The translations under genes were made by a program, and so were the position numbers. This document shows, piece after piece, positions 1 through 7,631 of a stretch of DNA of 57,615 nt. The stretch is from Streptomyces radicis (GTDB lineage: Bacteria > Actinomycetota > Actinomycetes > Streptomycetales > Streptomycetaceae). Below the pieces are notes generated by a model, which saw only the letters and a program-made list of their open reading frames with translations, made no database searches and was not told the origin of the DNA. Each line of letters starts with the position of its first letter. The first letter of the stretch is position 1. Location: NCBI RefSeq assembly GCF_003626575.1, contig NZ_RBDY01000040.1:1-57615 (forward strand), in the 5' to 3' direction.

Positions 1-102
1 GATGGGGTAAGGCTCCCTGTAGACGACGGGGTTGATAGGCCGGAGATGGAAGCCTGGTGACGGGTGGAGTTGACCGGTACTAATAGGCCGAGGGCTTGTC
101 CG
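1..102 (+). rRNA. rrl: 23S rRNA, 3' end only
   Basis: The last ~100 bases of a 23S rRNA are present; the rest lies upstream of the window. The run GGTACTAATAGGCCGAGGGC (76-95) is the conserved actinobacterial 23S terminus. The exact mature end, put near 102, is approximate. About 80 nt of processed spacer then lead to the 5S gene, including an imperfect hairpin (CCAAGTGAA at 142-150 against TTCGCTTGG) that could be a maturation signal. Confidence 0.95.
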
Positions 103-185
103 CAGATGCTCGCGTCCACTGTGAATTTTTGATCGACCTATTCCAAGTGAAGAGTGTGCTTGTTCGCTTGGAGCACTTCCAAAGT

Positions 186-304
186 GTTCCGGTGGTCATG
201 GCGGGAGGGAAACGCCCGGTTACTTTCCGAACCCGGAAGCTAAGCCTCCCTGCGCCGATGGTACTGCATGGGGGACCGTGTGGGAGAGTAGGACACCGCC
301 GGAC
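186..304 (+). rRNA. rrf: 5S rRNA
   Basis: Complete 5S rRNA of typical ~119 nt length. It shows the hallmark segments GGTGGTCAT near the 5' end, CCGAACCCGGAAGCTAAGCC in the middle and GTGTGGGAGAGTAGGACACC near the 3' end. It follows the 23S directly, as in the usual 16S-23S-5S order, and is followed by the operon terminator. The ends are placed by comparison with remembered Streptomyces 5S and could be off by 1-2 nt. Confidence 0.95.
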
Positions 305-316
305 AATTTTTATGGG

Positions 317-366
317 ACCTCTGGTTCCTCAGCGTACATGCTGAGGAACCAGAGGTTCTTTTTTGT
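317..366 (+). terminator. rRNA operon terminator
   Basis: Perfect 17-bp stem (317-333 with 340-356), a 6-nt loop (334-339) and a T-rich tail TTCTTTTTTG. This is a textbook intrinsic terminator closing the rRNA operon. It lies ~50 bp before the next start codon, so that gene needs its own promoter or read-through. Confidence 0.92.
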
Positions 367-413
367 TTTCCGGCTGTGTTTGTGAATTGTGTGGGAAAGG
401 CAGGACCGCGTCG

Positions 414-1886
414 ATGTCGAATGCGGAGGACGGACGGCCCCAGAGGCCGCGACAGGAGCCGCGCCGTGAATTCCGCGGACGTCGGGACGGCACGGGCCGC
501 CCGGCCGGATACCGGCGTGATGAGAAGCGCGATGAGAAGCGCGACGAGAAGCGCGACGATCGTCGCGGGGAATGGCGTCGTGATGACCGGCGTGACGATC
601 GTGACAGCCGCGACCGCGACCGGAACCGAGATCGTCGGCCGTATGGCGGTGGGCGCGATGACCGTGGCGAGCGTCGTGACGTCCGCAGGGACGACCGTCG
701 CGATGAACGGTCCGGCGGGAGGCCGCCGTTCCGCCGTGACGATCGTCGTGATGAGCGGCGTGACGATCGGCGTGATGAGAGGTCGGGTGGCAGGCCGTCG
801 TTTCGGCGGGACGATCGGCGTGACGATCGCCGTGATGAACGGTCGGGTGGCAGGCCGTCGTTTCGGCGTGATGAGCGGCGTGATGAGAGGTCGGGTGGCA
901 GGCCGTCGTTCCGGCGGGACGATCGGCGTGATGAGCGCTCGGGTGGCAGGCCGCCGTTCCGGCGTGAGGAACGGGCGGGGGAGCGGCGGGAGTTCCGGCG
1001 TGATGACCGTAGGGACGACCGGCGTGATGATCGGCGGGACGGGCCTCGGGGGCGGGACTTCCGGGGGCGGCGTGACGATCGTGGCGGGCCGCGGGCCGGG
1101 TATCGCAGGGACGGGCGTGGGCGCGTTCCCGATCAGGGTGCGCGGGGCGGCCGGGACCGCGAGTCGGCGCGGCGGCTGCCCATCCCCGACGAGGTCACGG
1201 GCGAGGAGATCGACCGCCCCGTGCGGCAGGAGCTGCTGAGCCTGCCCAAGACGCTGGCCATCGACGTGGCGCGCAACCTCGTCATGGTCGCCAAGCTCCT
1301 GGACGAGGACCCCGAGCGGGCCTACGCGTACTCGCGTGTCGCGCTGCGGCTCGCCTCGCGCGTGGGGGCCGTTCGCGAGGCCGCGGGCTTCGCCGCCTAC
1401 GCCGTCGAGAAGTACGCGGAGGCCCTGACGGAGTTCAGGGCGGCGCGGCGCATGTCCGGGTCGGACCACCTCTGGCCCATCATGGCCGACTGCGAGCGCG
1501 GGATCGGGCGCCCCGAGCGTGCGCTGGCCATGGCGGGGGAGCCCGAGGTGCGGCGGCTCGACAGGGCAGGGCAGGTGGAGATGCGGCTCGTCGCCGCGGG
1601 CGCCAGGCGGGATCTGGGCCAGCCCGACGCGGCCGTGGTCACCCTCCAGAGTCCCGAGCTGGCCTCGACCGCCGTGCACCCGTGGACCGCGCGGCTGCGC
1701 TACGCCTACGCCGACGCGCTGCTCGCCGTCGGGCGGGACGGCGAGGCGCGCGAGTGGTTCGCCAAGGCCGTCGAGGCCGACAGCGGCGGGACGACCGACG
1801 CGGCCGACCGCCTCGCCGAGCTCGACGGCGTCGCGTTCACCGACGCCCTTGACCCCGACCTGGACGACGAGGGCGCCGACGGCTGA
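414..1886 (+). CDS. Arg/Asp-rich repeat protein with TPR-like C-terminal domain
   Basis: 490-aa protein of unknown function. Residues ~10-250 are extremely basic low-complexity sequence made of RRDDRRDER runs and five SGGRPxFRR repeats, and resemble RGG/RD-type RNA-binding or condensate-forming tails. Residues ~254-490 form a compact alpha-helical domain (LPKTLAIDVARNLVMVAKLL, AYSRVALRLASRVGAVREA, YAYADALLAVGRDGEAREWF) that looks like tetratricopeptide-type helical repeats. The start was set at ATG 414, where recognisable sequence (MSNAEDGRPQ) begins; GGGAAAGG at 393-400 is a rather distant ribosome site. An in-frame TTG at 363 would overlap the terminator. The gene sits directly after an rRNA operon, so a role around rRNA or ribosomes is tempting but only inferred. 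The coding repeats could expand or contract by recombination. Confidence 0.85.
   Translation: MSNAEDGRPQRPRQEPRREFRGRRDGTGRPAGYRRDEKRDEKRDEKRDDRRGEWRRDDRRDDRDSRDRDRNRDRRPYGGGRDDRGERRDVRRDDRRDERSGGRPPFRRDDRRDERRDDRRDERSGGRPSFRRDDRRDDRRDERSGGRPSFRRDERRDERSGGRPSFRRDDRRDERSGGRPPFRREERAGERREFRRDDRRDDRRDDRRDGPRGRDFRGRRDDRGGPRAGYRRDGRGRVPDQGARGGRDRESARRLPIPDEVTGEEIDRPVRQELLSLPKTLAIDVARNLVMVAKLLDEDPERAYAYSRVALRLASRVGAVREAAGFAAYAVEKYAEALTEFRAARRMSGSDHLWPIMADCERGIGRPERALAMAGEPEVRRLDRAGQVEMRLVAAGARRDLGQPDAAVVTLQSPELASTAVHPWTARLRYAYADALLAVGRDGEAREWFAKAVEADSGGTTDAADRLAELDGVAFTDALDPDLDDEGADG
781..960 (+). repeat. Imperfect tandem coding repeats (SGGRPxFRR)
   Basis: Near-identical DNA copies of GGTCGGGTGGCAGGCCGTCG begin at about 781, 841, 889 and 931, with a more diverged copy near 710. 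They encode SGGRPSFRR or SGGRPPFRR separated by RRDDR/RRDER units. The units are unevenly spaced (about 42-60 bp), which suggests past expansion and loss inside the Arg/Asp-rich region. Confidence 0.8.
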
Positions 1887-1895
1887 TCAGGAGGG

Positions 1896-4241
1896 TCAGG
1901 CGAACGCGGCCAGCGGGTTGTCCAGGGTGCCGACCACCGCGAGGTTGGCGTCGGGGTCGCCGAGCAGGTCCACCATCTGCTGGTTGTTGCGCAGCTGAAG
2001 GCGGTTCAGGCAGGACCGGTCGAAGCGCGGCTGGAACAGGTCGAACCGCTTGTGCCGCTCGGCCAGGTGCGGGGTGGCCTTCTGGTAGTCGGTGACGCAC
2101 GCCGCCACCGTCGACCAGAAGGCGTCCTCGGTCAGCAGGCCGTCCGACGCGAGGATCGCGTTGAGGAAGCGGAAGAAGCAGTCGAACACGTCCGTGAACA
2201 GGGTCAGCGTCCACAGGTCGTCCGAGATGTCGATGCGGATCCGCTCGACCTCGGGCGGCAGCGGGGTCTCCGGGTTCATGACGGCGATCTCCTCGGCGAT
2301 GTCCTTCATGAAGACGCGCCGGGGAACGCCGTTCCGCAGCACCATGATGACGTTCTCGCCATGCGGCATGAACGCCACGTCGTGCGCGTACAGGCAGTGC
2401 AGCAGCGGGGTCAGATAGGCGTCCAGGTACTGGCGCAGCCAGGTCGCGGGCGGCAGGCCCGACTCGGCGATCAGGGCGGCGGCCACCGATCCCCCGTCGC
2501 GGTCGACGTGCAGCAGCGACGCCATCGTGGCGAGGCGTTCGCCCGGGGCGAGGAGGGGCACCGGGCTCTCGCGCCACAGGGCGGCCAGCATCTTGAGGTA
2601 GGGCGAGCCCTTGGCGGCGACGGCCTCGTACTGCTTGTGGTGGTAGCCGATGGCGGCGCGCTCGCGCAGGATCCTGAAGCCGTGCGAGGCCAGCAGCTCG
2701 TCGCCGTGGACGAGATCGGCGAGCCAGTCGTTGATGGCCGGGGTCGGCTTCATGTAGGCGGCGGAGAGGCCGCGGACAAAGCCCATGTTGAGGACCGAGA
2801 GCGCCGTTTTCACATAGTGCTTGTGCGGGGCGGCGGCGTTGAAGAACGTCCTGATCGACTGCTGGGCGCGGTAGTGGTCGTCGCTTCGGCCGAGCGGGAC
2901 CAGGTGGCGGCGGGCGACCTCGGCGGCGAACGTCACGGCCAGCTTGCTGTACCACTGCCACGGGTGGACGGGGAACAGGTGGTAGGCGTCGGGGTCGAGG
3001 CCCAGGTCCCTCAGGCGGTCGGCGAAGCGGGCCAGGGTCTCGGGGGCCAGCTCGCCCGCGATCAGGGTGGCGTAGTCGAGGCCCGCGCCCGAGGTGAACG
3101 TGGTCAGGTCGCGGCGGGCGGCCAGCCAGACGAGCCGCACCGGGCTGCCCGTCTCGGGTGCGTAGGCGTGGTACTCGGCGGCGTCGAAGCCGAGGCGGCC
3201 GTTGTTCGCGACGAAGCATGGGTGGCCCTCGGTCATGCCCGCCTCGATCGCCTGGAAGTCCGCGCGGGCCAGCTCGGCCGCCGTGCGGTGGGGGGCCGCG
3301 AGCTTGTAGGCGGTGCCCGCGAGCGTGGAGCTGATCTCCTCGAGGTAGACGGGCAGGATGTCGTCGCCGAGGCCGAGGGACGCGCGCAGCTCGACGACGA
3401 AGTCCAGGGCGTCGAGCGGGAGTCGGGTGCCCGTCCTGGCGTGCTCGCGGACCACGCTCTCGGCGTCCACCGCCCAGTGGTCGAGGGCCAGCACGTCGGC
3501 GGAGAAGCGGTAGACGACGTCGCCGTCGTCGCTTGGCACCGACCAGCGGCCTTCGGACGAGCGCTCGGGGGTGAGCAGGCGCTCGTGGGAGAACTCGGCG
3601 AGGGCCTTGCGGATCAGCAGCCGGTTGGCGCGTTCCCAGCGGTCGGGGGTGAGGTGGGCGACGGCCTCGTGGGGCGCGGTGGGCGCCTTCGTCGCGGCGT
3701 ACTGCTCGCGGGTGCACATGCTGAGGAGGGCGTCCTTGCCGGGGAGCGTGACGGTGCGTTCGACGCGGAAGCCGACGGCCGCGTTGAGGGCGTGGACGCG
3801 GGTGTTGCGGATGTCGGGCTCGACCACCACGCGCTGGGTCGCGGGGTCGGCGAACAGCAGCTCCATGACCGTGGTGAGCACGGCGCGCGTGAAGCCGTGG
3901 ACGGGCGATGCGGTGGGGGCGACGAGGACGTGCATGCCGATGTCGCCGGGCTGGACGTCGTACGCGGCGCCGACCGGCTCGGCGGCGGGGTCGTAGCGTT
4001 CGACGAGGAACGCGGGCCGCCCCTCGTGCAGGCCGAGCAGCGCCTCATGCGAGTCGCCCGCGTCGAGGGCGCGGAACTCGGCCGCGACATCGTCGATGGT
4101 GGCCTCGGCCATCAGCCAGAAGGCCGACTTCTCGTGGGTGAGCCAGCCGTGCAGCAGCTCGGCGTCGGCGGTGGGGTCGACCGGGCGGAGGGTGAACTCC
4201 CCGAGCCGGTCGTCCCGTCGGGAGAAGACAGTGGTGCTCAT
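1896..4241 (-). CDS. Fused acyltransferase / NIS siderophore synthetase (DesC-DesD-like)
   Basis: 781 aa with two domains. Residues ~10-180 are a GNAT fold of the IucB/RhbD/DesC kind, which acylates hydroxylamines (GDIGMHVLVAP, VVVEPDIRNTRVHALNAAVGF). Residues ~200-781 are an IucA/IucC-type NRPS-independent siderophore synthetase, closest in remembered sequence to desferrioxamine synthetase DesD. It carries the family motifs HPCFVANNGRLGF (~340-352), VHPWQW (~425-430), AYMKPTPAINDWLADL and PHGENVIMVL. The enzyme would condense an acylated hydroxylamine with ATP in the cytosol. Desferrioxamine pathways usually use separate DesC and DesD; here they are one chain. No lysine decarboxylase or amine monooxygenase is in the window. 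The start is ATG 4241; an in-frame TTG at 4259 is an alternative. It is preceded by an iron box 42 bp upstream. Confidence 0.9.
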   Translation of the reverse strand: MSTTVFSRRDDRLGEFTLRPVDPTADAELLHGWLTHEKSAFWLMAEATIDDVAAEFRALDAGDSHEALLGLHEGRPAFLVERYDPAAEPVGAAYDVQPGDIGMHVLVAPTASPVHGFTRAVLTTVMELLFADPATQRVVVEPDIRNTRVHALNAAVGFRVERTVTLPGKDALLSMCTREQYAATKAPTAPHEAVAHLTPDRWERANRLLIRKALAEFSHERLLTPERSSEGRWSVPSDDGDVVYRFSADVLALDHWAVDAESVVREHARTGTRLPLDALDFVVELRASLGLGDDILPVYLEEISSTLAGTAYKLAAPHRTAAELARADFQAIEAGMTEGHPCFVANNGRLGFDAAEYHAYAPETGSPVRLVWLAARRDLTTFTSGAGLDYATLIAGELAPETLARFADRLRDLGLDPDAYHLFPVHPWQWYSKLAVTFAAEVARRHLVPLGRSDDHYRAQQSIRTFFNAAAPHKHYVKTALSVLNMGFVRGLSAAYMKPTPAINDWLADLVHGDELLASHGFRILRERAAIGYHHKQYEAVAAKGSPYLKMLAALWRESPVPLLAPGERLATMASLLHVDRDGGSVAAALIAESGLPPATWLRQYLDAYLTPLLHCLYAHDVAFMPHGENVIMVLRNGVPRRVFMKDIAEEIAVMNPETPLPPEVERIRIDISDDLWTLTLFTDVFDCFFRFLNAILASDGLLTEDAFWSTVAACVTDYQKATPHLAERHKRFDLFQPRFDRSCLNRLQLRNNQQMVDLLGDPDANLAVVGTLDNPLAAFA

Positions 4242-4283
4242 AGGGCGCGGTCGCTCCAAGTCACGGCGGGGCGGGACGGGGAG

Positions 4284-4302
4284 TTAGGTTAGCCTAACCT
4301 AA
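4284..4302. promoter_or_regulatory. Iron box 1 (DmdR/DtxR-type operator)
   Basis: TTAGGTTAGCCTAACCTAA is a perfect 9+1+9 palindrome matching the 19-bp iron box bound by Fe2+-loaded DmdR1/IdeR/DtxR in actinobacteria. It lies 42 bp upstream of the siderophore synthetase start, so iron repression is expected. The box also covers the stop codon (4299-4301) of the DUF1015 gene that reads into it on the same strand. Confidence 0.93.
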
Positions 4303-5561
4303 ATTCGATCGCCAAGGGTGAGGTCGCGAAGGAGCAGGCCCGTGGCCGGTTTCGGGCCGAACGATGTCGACTTCTGCGGCATGGTGACGCCCTGTTCGGC
4401 CAGGGCCCTGACCGTGGCCTCGGGCACGGCGCGCAGCAGGATCGCGGTGCCGCCGCCGCGCTCGGCCAGGGCGACGGCGGTGGCGGCGTCGTGGAGGTGG
4501 CGGACGGCGGCGGGCGCGGGCGCGTTCGGGCCAAGGGCGGGCAGCAGCGCCTCGTGCAGCACGGTGGCGTCCAGGGCGCGCCAGGCGGCCGGGCGGTCGC
4601 CGCGCACCGCGCGCGTCAGCAGGGCCGGGTCGGGGCGGTCCAGGAGGTGGAACGCGTCGGCGCCCGCGAGGAGGAACGCGTTGCCCTCGGCGCGTTCCAG
4701 GGCGGCCAGGGCATCGGGCAGCGCGCCCGGCAGCGGCGTGACGCGGCAGATCGCGCCGAGCGCGGCCAGCGCGGTGGCGGGCGCGACGCCCGGCAGCACC
4801 CGGTGGATGGCCCCCACGCGCAGCGGATGGCGGTCGGTGTCCACCAGCAGGACCAGGCCGCGGTCCCACGGCGGCCGCCCGCCGTGCTCGGCGGCGAGCC
4901 GCAGACAGGTCGCCCAGCGGTGGTGCCCGTCCGCGATCAGCGCCCGGTGCCCGGCCAGGTCGTCCCTGACGGCGGCGAGCTCGGCGGGGTCTGTGAGGGA
5001 CCAGACGCGGTGGTGGACGCCGTCGGCCGTCGTGGTGGCGAGCAACGGCGGGCGCGCGGCGGCCCGTTCGGTCAGGGAAGCGGTGAGGCCCGAGGGGCCG
5101 CCGCGGTAGGAGAGCAGCAGGGGCTCGAGGTTGGCCGCGGTGGCGCGCATCAGGTCGGCGCGCTCGGCGACGACCTCGGGCAGCACGTCCTCGTGCGGCA
5201 GGACGACGCCCTCGCCGGGCCTGGTCAGCCGCAGGGCGCCGAGCACGCCGCGCTGGAGCGTCGCCCCGGCGCGTTGCTCGTAGACGTACAGGGCGGGGCG
5301 TGGCTCCTCGGTGAGCACGCCGTCGGCGCGCCAGCGGCGCAGCGTCTCGGCCGCGCCGCGGTGCGCGGTGCCCTGGTCGGTGGCCCGGGGGAGGATGAGG
5401 CGGACGATGTTGAAGGGGTCGGCGGTCTCGAGCGCGTGCTGCCCGTCGGGGCGCACCACCACGTCGTACGGGGGAGAGGTGACGGCCGCCAGGCTGCCGA
5501 CGCGCTCGGGCGCGTAGCGGAGCGCGCGGAACGGCGCGAGATCCAGCCCGGCGGCATGCAT
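4299..5561 (-). CDS. DUF1015 family protein
   Basis: 420-aa cytoplasmic protein of the DUF1015 family, function unknown. Typical features are the N-terminal TSPPYDVVV, the middle segment VLPHEDVLPEVVAERADLMRA and LIADGHHRWATCLRLA near residue 210. The ADGHHR motif recalls the DGxHR motif of ParB/sulfiredoxin-fold enzymes, but that link is only my inference. A TACGAT hexamer 6 nt before ATG 5561 suggests a leaderless transcript. It is divergent from the HAD phosphatase (57-bp gap) and lies directly upstream of the siderophore synthetase on the same strand, but the iron box between them makes co-regulation unlikely. Confidence 0.85.
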   Translation of the reverse strand: MHAAGLDLAPFRALRYAPERVGSLAAVTSPPYDVVVRPDGQHALETADPFNIVRLILPRATDQGTAHRGAAETLRRWRADGVLTEEPRPALYVYEQRAGATLQRGVLGALRLTRPGEGVVLPHEDVLPEVVAERADLMRATAANLEPLLLSYRGGPSGLTASLTERAAARPPLLATTTADGVHHRVWSLTDPAELAAVRDDLAGHRALIADGHHRWATCLRLAAEHGGRPPWDRGLVLLVDTDRHPLRVGAIHRVLPGVAPATALAALGAICRVTPLPGALPDALAALERAEGNAFLLAGADAFHLLDRPDPALLTRAVRGDRPAAWRALDATVLHEALLPALGPNAPAPAAVRHLHDAATAVALAERGGGTAILLRAVPEATVRALAEQGVTMPQKSTSFGPKPATGLLLRDLTLGDRI

Positions 5562-5567
5562 CCCCGC

Positions 5568-5573
5568 ATCGTA
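5568..5573 (-). promoter_or_regulatory. Candidate -10 of leaderless DUF1015 transcript
   Basis: On the minus strand TACGAT is followed by 6 nt and then the ATG at 5561. There is no Shine-Dalgarno sequence in between. The same geometry recurs before several other genes in this window. No convincing -35 is visible. Confidence 0.45.
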
Positions 5574-5618
5574 TGCGCCGCGACGGCGCCCGTGGCGATG
5601 AGGGATGATCGTGCGGAC

Positions 5619-6638
5619 ATGGCTGAACTGACAGGAAGCGCACGGGCGCTGCACGAGGTGTACGACACGGCGCTGCTCGACCTCGACGGGGTCGTCTACG
5701 CGGGCGGGGAGGCGCTGCCGCACGCGGTCGCGTCGCTGCGGACGGCGCGGGACGCCGGGATGCGCCTCGCCTATGTGACCAACAACGCGGCCCGCACTCC
5801 TGAGACGGTCGCCGACCATCTGACGGCGCTCGGCGTTCCCGCGGCGCCCGACGAGGTCGTCACCTCCGCGCAGGCCGTCGCGCGGCTCGTCGCCGAGTCG
5901 GTGCCGCCGGGCTCCGCGGTGCTGTGCGCGGGCGGCGAGGGGCTGCGGGTGGCGCTGCGGGAGCGCGGCCTGCGCCCCGTCGCGTCCGCGGACGAGGGTC
6001 CGGCGGCCGTGGTGCAGGGCTACGGCGGCCCCGACCTGTCCTGGGGGATGCTGAGCGAGGCGGCGCTCGCGGTGAACCGGGGCGTGCCGTGGTTCGCCGC
6101 GAACCTCGACGCCACGATCCCCGGCGGGCGCGGCATCACGCCGGGCAACGGCGCCGCCGTCGAGGTCGTGCGGATCGCCACGCGGCACACCAGGGAGCCC
6201 GAGGTGGCGGGGAAGCCAAGGCCGCCCATGCACCGGGAGAGCATCCTGCGGACCGGGGCGCGGCGGCCCCTGGTGATCGGGGACCGGCTCGACACGGACA
6301 TCGAGGGCGCCCACGTGGGCAGCGTGGACTCGTTGCTCGTGCTGAGCGGGGTGACCGACGCGGCGGCGCTCGTCGCGGCGCGGGCCGAGCACCGGCCGAC
6401 GTATGTGGCGGAGGATCTGCGGGGGTTGCTCGTGGGGCATCCCGGCCCTTCGCGTGAGGGGGACGGCGTCTTCGGGTGCGGGGGCTGGCGCGCTTCGGTG
6501 TCGGGGGGCGGCCTCGTGATCGAGGGGCGCGGGGAGCCGCTCGACGGGCTGCGGGCGCTGTGCGCCGCGGCGTGGGCGGCGGCGGACGCGGGGATCCCGG
6601 CGGGGGCGGAACGGGCGCTGGCGCGGCTGGGCTGGTGA
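5619..6638 (+). CDS. HAD-IIA family phosphatase (NagD/PNPase-like)
   Basis: 339-aa haloacid dehalogenase-fold hydrolase of subfamily IIA. Motif I is DLDGVVYAGG (nucleophile and acid Asp), motif II is YVTNNAARTP (Thr/Ser), the conserved Lys is in AGKPRPPMH, and motif IV is LVIGDRLDTDIEGAHVGSVDSLLV. The substrate is unknown; relatives dephosphorylate sugar phosphates, 4-nitrophenyl phosphate or phosphoglycolate. A C-terminal extension after ~270 is common in actinobacterial members. In Mycobacterium the homologue sits next to tlyA; here the iron-transport genes lie in between. Start chosen at ATG 5619; ATG 5598 in frame is possible. Confidence 0.88.
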   Translation: MAELTGSARALHEVYDTALLDLDGVVYAGGEALPHAVASLRTARDAGMRLAYVTNNAARTPETVADHLTALGVPAAPDEVVTSAQAVARLVAESVPPGSAVLCAGGEGLRVALRERGLRPVASADEGPAAVVQGYGGPDLSWGMLSEAALAVNRGVPWFAANLDATIPGGRGITPGNGAAVEVVRIATRHTREPEVAGKPRPPMHRESILRTGARRPLVIGDRLDTDIEGAHVGSVDSLLVLSGVTDAAALVAARAEHRPTYVAEDLRGLLVGHPGPSREGDGVFGCGGWRASVSGGGLVIEGRGEPLDGLRALCAAAWAAADAGIPAGAERALARLGW

Positions 6639-6652
6639 CCGCGCCCGTTCGC

Positions 6653-6672
6653 GCCCGCCGCCCCCGGCGGGC
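6653..6672. terminator. Hairpin between convergent genes
   Basis: GCCCGCCG (6653-6660), loop CCCC, then CGGCGGGC (6665-6672): a GC-only 8-bp stem in the 46-bp gap between the HAD gene and the converging reductase gene. There is no T tract, as is common for Streptomyces terminators. Confidence 0.5.
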
Positions 6673-6684
6673 CGTGGGGTCGGG

Positions 6685-7509
6685 TCAGGCGGCCTCGGCG
6701 GCGATGGCCTCGTTGATCAGGTCCTCCTCGGAGACGCCGCGGCGCCAGTAGCCGGTGAACGTGACGCGCTTGCGGTCGAAGCCGCGGTCGTTGACCAGGT
6801 GGCGGCGCAGGGCGCGGACCGTGGCGGCCTCGCCGCCGAGCCACGCGTAGGGCGAGCCCGCCGGGAGGTCGGCCGCGCGGATCGCGTCGGGGGCCGTGGT
6901 GCGGTGCCCCGGGAGCAGCCAGGTGATCTCGGCGTCGGCCTTGGTGGGCAGCTCCTGGACGTCCTCGGCGTGGTCGACCTCGAGCCACACGCGGGTCCTG
7001 GTGCCGGGCGGGAGCCAGGCCAGGATGCCAGCGACGGCGGGCAGCGCGGTCGCGTCGCCGGTGATCAGCACCCAGTCCGCGTCGGCGGGCGGGCGGAAGT
7101 CGACGCCGCCGTTGTCCTCCTCCACGGGCCCGAGGACGGTCACCGGGTCGCCGGGGACCGCGCGGCGCGCCCAGCGGCAGGCCACGCCCGTGTCGCCGTG
7201 CAGGGCGAAGTCGATGTCCAGCTCGTCCGGCTCGCGGCGCTGCTCGCGCACGGTGTAGGTGCGCATCGTGGCGCGCTCGCCGGGGTCGAGCCGCTGCCAG
7301 GCGGGCCACCAGTTCAGGCCCTCGTCGCGCGGGACCAGCACCTCGCGCTGGCCCGGGTGCGGCAGGAACAGCTTGACGCGCTGGTCCCGGCCGCCGCACG
7401 CGAAGTGGGAGAGCCGTTCGCCGCCCAGGGTCACCCGGATGAAGCCCGGGCTGATAGGGGCGGCGCGCAGCACGCGCAGGTCGAAGAATGCGAAGGGGGC
7501 GGTGGTCAT
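6685..7509 (-). CDS. Siderophore-interacting protein (ferric-siderophore reductase)
   Basis: 274-aa flavoprotein of the ViuB/SIP family. It binds FAD through RTYTVRE (~residues 80-90), then has a NAD(P)-binding-like half with VLITGDATALPAVAGIL and ends in VTFTGYWRRG, all typical of the family. Such enzymes reduce Fe3+ in imported siderophores in the cytosol, releasing Fe2+. ATG 7509 has GAGGAC 4-9 nt upstream. It is the last gene of a minus-strand run led by the two binding proteins, separated from them by 122 bp containing an 11-bp tandem repeat. It is probably iron-regulated with them; no separate iron box is visible before it. Confidence 0.92.
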   Translation of the reverse strand: MTTAPFAFFDLRVLRAAPISPGFIRVTLGGERLSHFACGGRDQRVKLFLPHPGQREVLVPRDEGLNWWPAWQRLDPGERATMRTYTVREQRREPDELDIDFALHGDTGVACRWARRAVPGDPVTVLGPVEEDNGGVDFRPPADADWVLITGDATALPAVAGILAWLPPGTRTRVWLEVDHAEDVQELPTKADAEITWLLPGHRTTAPDAIRAADLPAGSPYAWLGGEAATVRALRRHLVNDRGFDRKRVTFTGYWRRGVSEEDLINEAIAAEAA

Positions 7510-7579
7510 GGTCGTCCTCTCGGTCACTCCGGCTCGGCCGTCGGCTGCGGCTCGGCGGTCGGTCTTCGATGCTGTCGAT

Positions 7580-7623
7580 GTGCTTCTGAGGTGCTTCTCA
7601 CGTGCTTCTGGGGTGCTTCCGAG
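7580..7623. repeat. Four 11-bp tandem repeats upstream of the reductase gene
   Basis: Units GTGCTTCTGAG (7580), GTGCTTCTCAC (7591), GTGCTTCTGGG (7602) and GTGCTTCCGAG (7613) follow each other without gaps; a fifth unit starts (GTGC) at 7624. They sit between the stop of the second binding-protein gene (7632) and the reductase start (7509). The function is unknown. The 11-bp period is close to one helical turn, so they could place protein sites on one face of DNA, or they may be replication slippage. Confidence 0.85.
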
Positions 7624-7631
7624 GTGCGGGG

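Noticed and set aside
240..1679. Long minus-strand frame opposite the Arg/Asp-rich gene
   Set aside because: Composition (Pro/Thr/Ile runs mirroring the repeats) is that of a shadow; it runs over 5S rRNA and the terminator.
2052..4292. Long plus-strand frame opposite the siderophore synthetase
   Set aside because: Gly/Val/Glu/Asp-rich shadow of a clearly recognisable minus-strand gene.
7510..7631. A third iron box before the reductase gene
   Set aside because: No TTAGGTTAG-type palindrome; only the 11-bp tandem repeat is present.
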